The position numbers and the translations under genes were made by a program. The notes beneath the pieces were generated by a model that saw only the letters and a list, made by a program, of their open reading frames with translations, was not told the DNA's origin and made no database searches. This document shows positions 16,239-24,773 of a DNA stretch of 64,000 bases, piece after piece (position 1 is the first letter of the stretch; the number at the start of each line of letters is the position of its first letter). Origin of the DNA: Hoeflea_A sp963921345 (lineage in GTDB: Bacteria; Pseudomonadota; Alphaproteobacteria; Rhizobiales; Rhizobiaceae); NCBI GenBank assembly GCA_963921345.3, contig CAWUFE020000001.1, positions 558,001 to 622,000 on the forward strand, given 5' to 3'.

Positions 16239-17729
16239 ATGAGCAATCGTAGCGGCGGCGGCGCCCTTCTGTCGGTTCTTCGTCTGGATGCCGGTGACCG
16301 CATGCCCCTTTACCGGCAGCTTGAAAATGCGATTCGGCAGCAGATACTGACTGGCGGCATTCCGTCCGGCACCCGTTTGCCCGCTACCCGTCAACTGGCC
16401 AGCGACCTCGGCATCTCGCGACTGACCGTCAAGAATGCTTACGAGCAGCTCGGTTCGGAAGGGTTCCTGGAATCTCAACGGGGAGCCGGCACCTTCGTTG
16501 CAAATATTGCAGCCATGGAGCAGCCTCCCGAAGTTCCGGCAGCCGCTTCTCTCGCGGGGAAGGCCCAATACGATCTTTCGGAACGATCCGGCAGTGTTGC
16601 CGCGACCAAAGCGACGACGCGCCTGGGCGGAGTAACGGCGTTTCGGCCCGGCGTGCCGGCGCTCGACAGATTTCCGCGCAAGGCATGGGCAACGGCTGAG
16701 TCAAGGGCGATCCGCCATGGCGATGCAGGCCTGCTCGGTTACGGCAAACCTGGCGGCCTGACGGAACTCAAACAGCAAATCGCAATCCACGTTCGCGATC
16801 ATCGGGGCGTGCAATGCGATCCCCAGCAGATTGTCATCACTTCGGGCGCACAGCAGGCTTTCGTTTTGATCGCGCTCACCCTGCTCGAACCGGGTGCGAC
16901 CGTGTGGTTCGAAGATCCCGGCCACATCGGCGCCAGGGACGCCATGAGATTGCTCGGCGCGAACGTCATGTCGGTGCCGGTCGGAGACGACGGGTTCGAA
17001 CTGGCCGAGGCGATCCGGGACCACGCCGAGGCGGATTTGATGTTTGTCACGCCCTCCCATCAGCACCCGCTGGGCATCACGATGAGCCTGAACCGGCGCA
17101 TGGAAATTCTCGAATACGCGAAACAGCACAATTGCTGGATTATCGAGGACGACTACGACAGCGAGTTCAGATATTCCGATCGGGCCCTGCCGGCCCTGCT
17201 TGCGCTCGATTACAGCGGGCGCGTTCTTTACACCGGAAGCTTATCCAAATCGATGTTCCCGGCGCTTCGGCTCGGATATCTGATCAGTCCGCCCGAACTG
17301 GTCGAAGCATTTACCGCCGCCCAGTCCCTGTTGTCGCAAAACGTCTCGCCACTGCAGCAGCAGACCCTTGCCCGGTTTATGCTCGACGGCAATTTCAATG
17401 CGCATATCCGGAAAATGCGCAGCCTTTACGAGCAGCGGCGCGATCTGCTCGTCGACAGTGTGGAAAGGCACCTCGGCGATGTGTTCGAACTCGCGCCGTG
17501 CAGGGCGGGGATGCACTTGATCGTTTGGCTGAGAGTTGAAACGGCAGCGGAGATTTCCGTCGCGAACTCGATCTGGGACGCCGGCGTCGATTGCCTGCCG
17601 GTATCCATCTACTGCGATACGCAACGGCTGCGGCCCGGTATCATGTTCGGGTTTGCCTGTGCCCCGGAAAACGAGATCGAAGAAGGCGTCAAGAAAATCG
17701 TGAAGGCGCTCGACGGGGTGACGAACTGA
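16239..17729 (+). CDS. MocR-family PLP-dependent transcriptional regulator
   Basis: About 496 residues. An N-terminal GntR winged helix (RMPLYRQLENAIRQQILTGG, RLPATRQLASDLGISRLTVKNAYEQL) is fused to a full class I aminotransferase-like domain. The PLP lysine is in YTGSLSKSMFPALRLGY, and IIEDDYDSEFRYSDR carries the conserved Asp/Tyr. This is the GabR/PdxR/TauR/EnuR class. I prefer the ATG at 16239 because the ATATCCA repeats would otherwise sit inside the gene; an ATG at 16203 is in frame. It is divergent from the URO-D-like gene and close to a class III aminotransferase operon, a common pairing for MocR proteins. The effector is probably the amine substrate or its PLP adduct. Confidence 0.85.
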   Translation: MSNRSGGGALLSVLRLDAGDRMPLYRQLENAIRQQILTGGIPSGTRLPATRQLASDLGISRLTVKNAYEQLGSEGFLESQRGAGTFVANIAAMEQPPEVPAAASLAGKAQYDLSERSGSVAATKATTRLGGVTAFRPGVPALDRFPRKAWATAESRAIRHGDAGLLGYGKPGGLTELKQQIAIHVRDHRGVQCDPQQIVITSGAQQAFVLIALTLLEPGATVWFEDPGHIGARDAMRLLGANVMSVPVGDDGFELAEAIRDHAEADLMFVTPSHQHPLGITMSLNRRMEILEYAKQHNCWIIEDDYDSEFRYSDRALPALLALDYSGRVLYTGSLSKSMFPALRLGYLISPPELVEAFTAAQSLLSQNVSPLQQQTLARFMLDGNFNAHIRKMRSLYEQRRDLLVDSVERHLGDVFELAPCRAGMHLIVWLRVETAAEISVANSIWDAGVDCLPVSIYCDTQRLRPGIMFGFACAPENEIEEGVKKIVKALDGVTN

Positions 17730-17753
17730 GACGTGCCGATCCGACCGGCGATC

Positions 17754-17858
17754 TAGCCTTCGGCTGCCATTGATCGGGCGCATGATTCGAAGATATTCGC
17801 CCATATCCAGCTGGCGACAGGCCCGTAGATGCTGCGGCGCGGCCGAAGGGCGAAATGG
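17754..17858 (-). repeat. Copy 1 of a duplicated LysR gene 3' end (about 105 bp)
   Basis: This segment matches 22770-22874 at about 95 of 105 positions (counted by eye), in the same orientation. Both encode, on the minus strand, the same LysR C-terminal end: FALRPRRSIYGPVAS, then W-A-N-I-F-E and ARSMAAEG before the stop. Copy 1 has no LysR body upstream; similarity stops at 17858. It is a remnant. Together the copies flank a 5 kb accessory segment. Confidence 0.6.
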
Positions 17859-17984
17859 GTCAATGAGTTCCAACATGTAGACTTCGGCACCACGACAGAC
17901 CTCAAAAATTGTTTCACGAACCAACCGGCCATGACGGCCCAAGCTGAAATCGAACTCGCCTCGGTTCGCGGGTCGTTTGCTGGT

Positions 17985-18875
17985 TTATCGCTCGGCCGAC
18001 AGGCGTTTGACAGGCAACTCGGAATAGGAAGCATCATGGAAAAAAGTCAGCCAAACAGACTTGCCATCGGAATGGATGTCCGACACGCCTCGCGTCTCCG
18101 AGCCATGTCTCAGCGGATGGACACTGCCATTGGCACCCAGTCTCATCAGCTTGGACGTTTGGTGGTCTTCATGCCCGCGATAGCCGCCGACGATCACCTT
18201 CCCACCAATGACTTCCACGGATTCGAGGTTGCCAAAGCCATCCGCGAGTTTTTCAGACACGGCATCGCCATTTATGCCTGAGACACGATAAACAGCGCTG
18301 TCCCAGGCATTGTCAGCGCCCCAGGACGCCGCATAAATTCGATCGTCGTCTATTTCGAACCGGGCGAGACCATCGATTTGAATTCCTTGAAGATAGGGCC
18401 GAATGTCGCCGGTTTCTGCCGAGACGCTCATGAAGACCCCGCGCCCGAAATCGCTGACGATGAGCGTCGCATCGTCCAGCATTTCGATATCGTAGAAGAA
18501 AACGCCATCCTCATCTTGGCTTTTGCGCCAGTTGACGCTGCCCTCGGGTGAGGTGGAAATCACCTGATTCCCGTCCACGATGACAATCTGATCGCCGATT
18601 TCAACGATTCCGGTTGGGTTCCGCAGACCCTCTCCGTCGGAGAGCTCGATGAACTCGTGAGCACCGCTGGAGTTGATCCTGTACAGCCCGCCATTCACTG
18701 CATCGGAGCCAAATTCCTCATCCGGACCGCCCGGACCGATCGATACAGCGAACAGGTCCGATCCCATGGGCAGGATCGCTTCGGTATAGGGCGGCAAACC
18801 GCTGACGGTTGTCCCTCCTGCAATGGCTGGCTGGACGATCATCATGAAGATCAAGGAATGTAGGGATTTCATCAT
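17985..18875 (-). CDS. Secreted beta-propeller protein (SMP-30/NHL-like), function unknown
   Basis: 296 residues from the ATG at 18875, with GGGAGAG 9 bases before it. A signal peptide MMKSLHSLIFMMIVQPAIAGG is followed by repeated blades: GLYRINSSGAHEFIEL, LRNPTGIVEIGDQIVIVDGN, DGVFFYDIEMLDDATLIVSD, and FGNLESVEVIGGKVIVGGYRG. The pattern is that of SMP-30/gluconolactonase- or ScyD-like six-blade propellers. No clear catalytic metal set could be placed. It lies between two LysR remnants, next to a molybdenum hydroxylase operon, and may share its transcript or be independent (145 bases between). Confidence 0.65.
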   Translation of the reverse strand: MMKSLHSLIFMMIVQPAIAGGTTVSGLPPYTEAILPMGSDLFAVSIGPGGPDEEFGSDAVNGGLYRINSSGAHEFIELSDGEGLRNPTGIVEIGDQIVIVDGNQVISTSPEGSVNWRKSQDEDGVFFYDIEMLDDATLIVSDFGRGVFMSVSAETGDIRPYLQGIQIDGLARFEIDDDRIYAASWGADNAWDSAVYRVSGINGDAVSEKLADGFGNLESVEVIGGKVIVGGYRGHEDHQTSKLMRLGANGSVHPLRHGSETRGVSDIHSDGKSVWLTFFHDASYSELPVKRLSAER

Positions 18876-19019
18876 CGAAACACGCTCTCCCATTGGTTTG
18901 ATATGCAGCTGAAGTCTGGAGCCGGTGAATGGGCAATCACGCCGATGAGGAGGCGCATGTGCCCACACGGCTGATCGACCTGACGGTCGATGATGCACGT
19001 CATGGCGTTCGTGCTGTTG

Positions 19020-21164
19020 CTAGGAACCGAAAGGCAATCGTGTTGTTCGCTCGCCGGTCAGGTTGAAAACCGCGTTTGCGACAGCCGGCAGAAGCGGTGG
19101 CAGACCCGGTTCGCCAACACCGCCCGGTTCGTCGGCTCCTTCCAGAATGCTGACGTTGATTTGCGGCATTTCGGATATGCGCAGCGGCTCATATTCATGG
19201 AAGTTGGACTGCTCGATCTCTCCATCGGTCAATGTGATTTCGCCGCGAAGAAAGGCGCTCAACCCGAATACGATGCTGGAGTGCATCTGCGCTTCCACCT
19301 GTCCGGGATTGACCGCGATGCCGCAGTCCACGACACAGGTCACCTTGTCAACACGAAGTTCACCATCGACGATCCGCACCTCGGCGGCCTCTCCGACAAT
19401 GCTCCCAAAGGATGTTACCAGGGCAAGGCCGCGGCCCACATCGGCAGCAAGCGGGGTCGACCACCCGGCTTCGCCGGCAAGCCTGTCCAGAACAGCAAGG
19501 TGCCGGGGTTCGTTCCGCAACAGCCTCCGGCGAAACTCCAACGGGTCTTGACCGGCGGCGTTCGCGAGATCGTCGATCAAACTCTCGATGGCAAACGGAT
19601 TGTGCGACGAACCGACCGCCCGCCAGAAATGGACGGGAAATCCCGGATCATGATCGACCCACTCGATACGGATGTTCGGGATGTCGTAGGGCAGATTGAC
19701 CAAACCCTCGACAGCTTGTTCGTCGACGCCATCTTCCCGGATCAGGAAAGGCAGGCCCGACCATTTGGAAACCGACGGCTTTGCGATCTTTACATCGAGC
19801 GCGGCGAGTTCGCCGGCATGGTCCAGAACCCCGGTCGCGCGGGTAAGGCTGAATGAGCGATACCGTCCGGCACGCATATCGTCTTCCCGAGAGTAGACGA
19901 GTTGAACCGGCCGGCCGATCGCCATCGCGATTTCCGTCGCGGCGGCGACAAAGTCCTGGGCAGACCGACGGCCGAACCCGCCGCCCAGGAAAGTCGTGTG
20001 CACGGTGACCTTCTCCGGATCGATACCGGCAATCCTTCCAACGGTCCCCTGTACGAGGCTTTGCGCCTGTGTCGGTCCCCAGACCTCCGCGGATCCATCA
20101 CCGATGGAAACGGTGAAGTTCATCGGTTCCATGCAGGCATGGGCAAGATAGGGCTGTTCGAACTCGTGTGTAATGGTTTTGCCTTCCCCGGCCGCCTCGA
20201 TATCGCCAGCGGTTTCGGCAACCATCCCCGAAGTGTCGAGAGATCGGCGATAACCGTCGCGAAGGTCATCCATGCCCACACCCGCGAACGGACCGGGCTC
20301 CCACACGATATCCACGTCGTCGCGGGCTGAATGCGCTGCCCAATAGTGATCCGCCACGATCGCCACACCCGTCGAGATGGATATGACATCACGAACACCG
20401 GCGCGAGACAGCGCTCTTTCGGCGTTGAACGTCCGTACGGGTGCCTGAAACCGAGGTGGCGAAATCACCACAGCGGTTACCATATCCGGAACCAGCACAT
20501 CGATGCCGAACACAGCCTGCCCCGTGATCTTCTGCCTCGTATCCAGCCGCCTGATCGGTTTGCCGATGGTCGAGCGCCCGCCCGCGGCTTTCAGCGGCGG
20601 TTCGTCCGGTACAGGCAATTTCGAGGCATCGAATGCGAGATCGGCGAACGTCGCCCGCCGTCCGCCTGGACCGGAAATGACACCATCGGCTACAGACAAC
20701 GCCCCGACATCGATGCCCCACCTGTCGGCGGCAGCTCGCTCCAGCATCATGCGGGCCGCCGCTCCCATCATCCTCATTCGCGTCCATTCACTGCGCAGAC
20801 CACTCGATCCTCCGGTGATCATGAAGCCGTTGAACGGAAACCCGAATGCCGGTGCGGATTTCGCCTGCACCACTGCTATCGACCCCCAATCGCACCCCAA
20901 CTCGTCTGCGATCAGTTGAGCAATACCCGTCAGTGTGCCTTGCCCCATTTCTGACTTGCCAACGGTCAGGATCACCCGCCCATCGGACGTGATTTCGATG
21001 TATGCACTTGGCTTGAAACCGTTTCCTTTGACGCCGTTGTCACTGCGAAGAACGGTGTCTGCAAGCGACAGCCCGGGCGCGGACGTGGCCACAATCAATC
21101 CACCGCCGAGCGCGGCACCGGAGGCCAGGAATCCGCGACGGCCGACGCGTGTTGTCTCGGACAT
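19020..21164 (-). CDS. Molybdopterin-binding large subunit, isoquinoline/aldehyde oxidoreductase type
   Basis: About 714 residues. TRVGRRGFLASGAALGGGL is a twin-arginine signal, so this enzyme is exported folded to the periplasm. GKSEMGQGTLTGIAQLIADELGCDW and TFLGGGFGRRSAQDFVAAATEIA are molybdopterin-binding segments of the xanthine dehydrogenase family. FWRAVGSSHNPFAIESLIDDLA and GGVGEPGLPPLLPAVANAVF (Glu being the catalytic residue) complete the set. The split layout without an FAD subunit, with a small [2Fe-2S] protein, matches IorAB-type enzymes that take electrons to cytochromes. AGGAGG is at 21168-21180, favouring ATG 21164 over 21167. Substrate unknown; an aldehyde or N-heterocycle is likely. 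Confidence 0.87.
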   Translation of the reverse strand: MSETTRVGRRGFLASGAALGGGLIVATSAPGLSLADTVLRSDNGVKGNGFKPSAYIEITSDGRVILTVGKSEMGQGTLTGIAQLIADELGCDWGSIAVVQAKSAPAFGFPFNGFMITGGSSGLRSEWTRMRMMGAAARMMLERAAADRWGIDVGALSVADGVISGPGGRRATFADLAFDASKLPVPDEPPLKAAGGRSTIGKPIRRLDTRQKITGQAVFGIDVLVPDMVTAVVISPPRFQAPVRTFNAERALSRAGVRDVISISTGVAIVADHYWAAHSARDDVDIVWEPGPFAGVGMDDLRDGYRRSLDTSGMVAETAGDIEAAGEGKTITHEFEQPYLAHACMEPMNFTVSIGDGSAEVWGPTQAQSLVQGTVGRIAGIDPEKVTVHTTFLGGGFGRRSAQDFVAAATEIAMAIGRPVQLVYSREDDMRAGRYRSFSLTRATGVLDHAGELAALDVKIAKPSVSKWSGLPFLIREDGVDEQAVEGLVNLPYDIPNIRIEWVDHDPGFPVHFWRAVGSSHNPFAIESLIDDLANAAGQDPLEFRRRLLRNEPRHLAVLDRLAGEAGWSTPLAADVGRGLALVTSFGSIVGEAAEVRIVDGELRVDKVTCVVDCGIAVNPGQVEAQMHSSIVFGLSAFLRGEITLTDGEIEQSNFHEYEPLRISEMPQINVSILEGADEPGGVGEPGLPPLLPAVANAVFNLTGERTTRLPFGS

Positions 21165-21173
21165 CATTGCCTC

Positions 21174-21626
21174 CTATGCCCCTGCGGCGGCATGAATGGC
21201 CGCGCGAATGCGCGCATAGGTGCCGCACCGGCATAGATTTCCCGCCATTGCGTCATCGATCGCAGTGTCGTCAGGAGCCGGAGTGTTCGCCAGCAGGGCG
21301 GCGGCCGACATGATCTGCCCCGGCTGGCAGTATCCGCATTGTGGAACATCAATGTCCTGCCACGCGGCCTGGACACTGGCTCCGATATCTGTCGTTCCGA
21401 TATGCTCGATGGTGGTTATCGCGGCGCCGGCTGCCTCATCCAGGCTGGTCTGACAGGAGCGCACGGCCTCGCCGTTCAAGTGAACGGTACACGCGCCGCA
21501 CAGGCCCGCGCCGCAGCCGAACTTGGTTCCGGTCAAGCCGACGACATCGCGGATTACCCAGAGCAGCGGCATGTCGTCCGGGACGTCGAGGTCATGGCGG
21601 ACATCGTTGATGGTCAACGTGATCAT
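21174..21626 (-). CDS. [2Fe-2S] small subunit of the molybdenum hydroxylase
   Basis: 150 residues from ATG 21626 (GGAGAG 8 bases upstream). A plant-type ferredoxin domain carries GTKFGCGAGLCGACTVHLNGEAVRSC. A second helical cluster domain has CGYCQPGQIMSAAALL and GNLCRCGTYARIRAAI. This is the standard small subunit of xanthine-dehydrogenase-like enzymes, close to IorA. It has no signal of its own and would be carried through Tat with the large subunit. The large subunit starts within 10 bases, so they are one operon. It passes electrons from the molybdopterin to an external acceptor. Confidence 0.92.
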   Translation of the reverse strand: MITLTINDVRHDLDVPDDMPLLWVIRDVVGLTGTKFGCGAGLCGACTVHLNGEAVRSCQTSLDEAAGAAITTIEHIGTTDIGASVQAAWQDIDVPQCGYCQPGQIMSAAALLANTPAPDDTAIDDAMAGNLCRCGTYARIRAAIHAAAGA

Positions 21627-21699
21627 GGGGGCATCTCTCCGTTGAATCTCGCGGCTCAACCGCGGTTCGGGCTACTGGCTCGCGGTTGCGCCATTGCGA

Positions 21700-21715
21700 C
21701 AGATAATGGTATCTG
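21700..21715 (+). promoter_or_regulatory. Palindrome CAGATAATGGTATCTG, likely LysR operator
   Basis: A perfect six-base inverted repeat (CAGATA / TATCTG, four bases between) lies in the 124-base divergent region between the molybdenum hydroxylase operon and the LysR gene at 21751. It has the size and symmetry expected of a LysR binding site. It is 36 bases before the regulator start. Confidence 0.5.
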
Positions 21716-21750
21716 TGCATTCCTGAAATGACTAAAAACGGATAAGCAGC

Positions 21751-22671
21751 ATGCAGAAAATGAATGCAGAAATTGCCATGCTGGACATGCGCGTGCTGAG
21801 TTTTCTCGACATCCTGCTTCAGACCGGAAGCGTAACCCGCACCGGTGAGATCATCGGGATCAGCCAGCCCTCCGCCAGCCGCATGCTTGCCCGCACTCGC
21901 CACCTGATCGGCGATCCGCTGCTTATCAGAACTCAGAAAGGCTATCAGTTGACGGATCACGCAAGGTCTCTGCGAGAGCCGGTGCTGGAGGCGATTTCTT
22001 CTCTGCAGGCGGTTTTCTCGAGGCCTGAATTCAATCCTGTCGAATCCGACATGACATTCCGCATCGCCTGCACCGACTATGCGGTTGCCTGCGTCGTCGG
22101 CCCCCTGATGCGGAACCTGGCTGGAGCCGCACCGTCAATATCGATCGCCGTGTCGCCATTGGTGCCCGAGAGCTTCACGATGCTGGACAATGGTGAGATC
22201 GACTTTGTGCTCTATGCAACCCTGAGCGTGAAGGGCGATTTCATCGTCCAGAAGCTGTTCGATGAAAGCTATGCTCTGGTCATGCGCAAAGCGCATCCCC
22301 TACTGGATCTTCTTTCGGAACGCAGCGCCCTCGAGCCCGAGGATATTGCCGGTATTCCGCAAATAGAGTTCTCCTATCCGACGCAGGAGAATCTCCAGGC
22401 CGATCCGGTACTGCGCGGCCAAAGCGGGAGCACGGAATCCACCCTCTCGGTCCCGTTCTTTACAGCCATGCCGTTCATCGTCGCCGATACCGATGCGGTT
22501 GCTCCGGTTCCGGGTCGCTTCGGTACATTGCTGGCGCGCGATTACAACGTCGAAGCGGTGCCGTATCGTCCCAGCCGCGGATTTCCCTATCATTTGATCT
22601 GGCACGAGCGCGCGCGCAGCAATCCGGCGGTCCGCTGGATGGTCGAGCAATTTGTTGCGGCGACAAGGTAA
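21751..22671 (+). CDS. LysR-family transcriptional regulator, likely of the molybdenum hydroxylase operon
   Basis: 306 residues. The helix-turn-helix reads VLSFLDILLQTGSVTRTGEIIGISQPSASRMLARTRHLIGDPLLI, which resembles the NodD/SyrM-like class. The effector domain follows, with MTFRIACTDYAVACVVGPLM at its start. It is divergent from the hydroxylase small subunit, with the palindrome at 21700-21715 between, so local control is probable. The ATG at 21751 has AAGCAGC upstream only; another ATG is in frame at 21760. Downstream is the truncated LysR gene on the other strand. Confidence 0.85.
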   Translation: MQKMNAEIAMLDMRVLSFLDILLQTGSVTRTGEIIGISQPSASRMLARTRHLIGDPLLIRTQKGYQLTDHARSLREPVLEAISSLQAVFSRPEFNPVESDMTFRIACTDYAVACVVGPLMRNLAGAAPSISIAVSPLVPESFTMLDNGEIDFVLYATLSVKGDFIVQKLFDESYALVMRKAHPLLDLLSERSALEPEDIAGIPQIEFSYPTQENLQADPVLRGQSGSTESTLSVPFFTAMPFIVADTDAVAPVPGRFGTLLARDYNVEAVPYRPSRGFPYHLIWHERARSNPAVRWMVEQFVAATR

Positions 22672-22768
22672 CGAGTCTTTCAATAAGTGCATTCCGATAT
22701 GTGAATCACCATGCGAGGCGTTTCTGGCTCTCCGTCCGGTTCAACGTACCGAGCTGATTGTCGCCCGT

Positions 22769-23218
22769 TTAGCCTTCGGCAGCCATCGATCTGGCGCTTG
22801 CTTCAAAGATATTCGCCCATAACAAGCTGGCGACAGGCCCGTAGATGCTGCGGCGCGGCCGGAGGGCGAAGTGGTCGAGCTCGATTCGCGCCAGCAGGTG
22901 CCTCAGCTCCAGTTCCCGGAGTGCGCCGGACGACAATTCCTCTTCGATCATGTGAGATGGCAGCTTGCCCCACCCCATGCCGCTCATGATGAGCGCCTTT
23001 TTCATCGCATAGTCGTTGACGAACCATTTGCGCTGGCCCTCCTGGACCCCGAATTCGCGGCCGGCGGTCCATTGCCCGATGTCGCGGACGACGATCTGGT
23101 AGGCATCCGTGAGCTGCTCGACGTCGTCGAGGTCGCGAAAGCGCGCCAGCGGCTCATCCCGCTCTAGCCTGGGAACGGAGCTTTCAACGCACCGGTCAGT
23201 GACAGAAATCTCGCAGCG
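22769..23218 (-). pseudogene. Truncated LysR-family gene (effector domain only)
   Basis: The frame is open from about 23218 to the stop at 22769 but has no DNA-binding domain. The sense part reads LARFRDLDDVEQLTDAYQIVV, then AGREFGVQEGQRKWFVNDY, MKKALIMSGMGWGKLPSHMI, and the family end up to ARSMAAEG. That is the second half of a LysR effector domain. A stop at 23219-23221 closes the frame upstream, and another gene ends at 23196. It is a 3' remnant, and its last 105 bases are copied at 17754-17858. Confidence 0.72.
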
Positions 23219-23924
23219 TTACGATGGCATAGCTGGACGCTTGCATTTGGCCAACAATCTCGGCTTGCTCGGTTTGTCGATCAGGCCAATGCTTCCCCTG
23301 GATGGCCGACGAGATCACCATGATGCGCAACGGATCGGCATGAAGTTGCCAGGCGAGATGGACATTAACCCAATACTGACCGCCCGCTACCGATCCGACA
23401 TGCTCGACCCGGCCAGCATTGCCGACATCGCTTTCGAACTCCGAAAAACGCAAGGGTTGCTTCGCTCTCGACTTGATCCGGCCCTCGATCAGGTCCATCG
23501 GCAACAACACTTGCGGCAGCGGTCTTGAGAATATCGGATTGCAAGGCGGTTCCCTGTCCGACATCGAGTGTCGGTTGGCCTGTTCCTCCCCATCGAACCA
23601 GATCGAGTATGCTTTCCTGCCGTCCGAGGACAACAGATACTTGTAAAGCTCGTGCTGGGTTTCATTCGTGGGAATGCTCTTGAGAGCCGCGCGATAGTTT
23701 GGAAGTCCCAAGAGGCTGTGTATCGCCTGCTTCGACAACCCGATGATCTTGTGCTCGGCGACAAGAGGTTCGAGCATCGCCGAGCGGTCCCACGTTCCCC
23801 CAGCAGCCCCGGCTTGTTGCCAGGCATCAGTCGAGAAACTCCGGTTTCCTTCGGCTTTCGGAATGGAGGACGTTGCGATCACCAGAAGAAAAGCAACGAT
23901 GCAGGTCGAAAATGGCTGTTGCAT
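23196..23924 (-). CDS. Secreted protein with BamE/SmpA-like N-terminal part
   Basis: 242 residues from the ATG at 23924 (start of the signal peptide, MQQPFSTCIVAFLLVIATSS to about 26). Residues about 50-110 show KIIGLSKQAIHSLLGLPN followed by Y-K-Y-L-L-S-S-D-G-R-K-A-Y-S-I-W-F, which resembles the BamE/SmpA repeat of short periplasmic proteins. The C-terminal 110 residues (SRPLPQVLLPMDL..., GQYWVNVHLAWQL...) have no match I recognise and may be foreign or read-through sequence. Its end overlaps the LysR remnant by about 20 bases. The protein could be degraded. Function unknown. Confidence 0.5.
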   Translation of the reverse strand: MQQPFSTCIVAFLLVIATSSIPKAEGNRSFSTDAWQQAGAAGGTWDRSAMLEPLVAEHKIIGLSKQAIHSLLGLPNYRAALKSIPTNETQHELYKYLLSSDGRKAYSIWFDGEEQANRHSMSDREPPCNPIFSRPLPQVLLPMDLIEGRIKSRAKQPLRFSEFESDVGNAGRVEHVGSVAGGQYWVNVHLAWQLHADPLRIMVISSAIQGKHWPDRQTEQAEIVGQMQASSYAIVTLRDFCH

Positions 23925-24087
23925 TCCTCGTTCTCGACGGAGCAGGTGGCCGGCGATCACCTGCATATCGTGCAATCGGAGACCATCACCATGCACGGCG
24001 TTGAGTTCTTCACGGCCGACCCATCATTACGGAGCTCCATTTTGACTCCCAGGGATCCATTCTACAAGTGAACGGCAGTTTTCGCGC

Positions 24088-24771
24088 TCACCGGTCGAGC
24101 CACACGGTCGGCGTGTTGCACTGCCAATCGCGCCGATGCAGCTCGGGGCAGTCGGCGTTTTCAAGCGGATAGCCGATGCACAGATAGGCGGTCAGGCGCC
24201 AAAGCTCCGGCACTTCGAGGATGCGCCGGACCGCGGCGGGATCGAGGATCGACACCCAGCCGACGCCGATATTAAGAGCGCGGGCCGCCAGCCACAGCGT
24301 GTGCACGGCCATGACGGTGGAATAGGCGTAGGTCTCCGGCATGGTGCGGCTGCCAAGGCCGCGGCCTTCGGCAGGGGCCGGATCGGTGAAAACGGCCAGA
24401 TGCACCGGCGCTTCGCGCAAGCCGGCGAGCTTGAGTGCCAGATAGGCGTTGCGCGCCTCGTCGTCGTAGATGCGGCTGGCCGTGCGATTGCAATCTTCGA
24501 AACACTGGGCGACCGCATTGCGGCGGCGCTGGTCGAGAACGCGAACGATGCGCCAGGGGCGGCTGTTGCCGACGGAGGGAGCGAGATCGACGCTGGCCTC
24601 GAGCCGGCCCAGATCCGCCGGGTCGATCGGCGCGGTGCTGAAATGGCGGACATCGCGCCGCCATTTCAGCACGTCCGTCAGGTGGGCGAAGTGATCGGCG
24701 GAGAGAATCATGGGCAGGATTCGCGTAAAAATCGCATCCTGTTCGAAGGTCCGCCATTGCGCAATAGGCAT
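24088..24771 (-). CDS. bluB: BluB, 5,6-dimethylbenzimidazole synthase-like flavin enzyme
   Basis: 227 residues from the ATG at 24771, or 207 from ATG 24711. The nitroreductase-like fold shows LKWRRDVRHFSTAPIDP, LAPSVGNSRPWRIVRV and the BluB-specific NIGVGWVSILDPAAVRRIL, then LTAYLCIGYP. BluB breaks down FMNH2 with oxygen to make the lower ligand of vitamin B12. The insertion sequence at 24774-26012 sits two bases upstream of ATG 24771, so its native promoter region is displaced. The eight bases duplicated by the insertion include that ATG. If 24771 is the true start, expression may now depend on the element. Confidence 0.8.
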   Translation of the reverse strand: MPIAQWRTFEQDAIFTRILPMILSADHFAHLTDVLKWRRDVRHFSTAPIDPADLGRLEASVDLAPSVGNSRPWRIVRVLDQRRRNAVAQCFEDCNRTASRIYDDEARNAYLALKLAGLREAPVHLAVFTDPAPAEGRGLGSRTMPETYAYSTVMAVHTLWLAARALNIGVGWVSILDPAAVRRILEVPELWRLTAYLCIGYPLENADCPELHRRDWQCNTPTVWLDR

Positions 24772-24773
24772 TC
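24766..24773. repeat. Left target-site duplication AGGCATTC of the ISAs1 element
   Basis: AGGCATTC directly abuts the left inverted repeat and is repeated at 26013-26020 beyond the right one. Removing the element and one copy joins bluB to the cyclase side without a gap. Confidence 0.93.
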
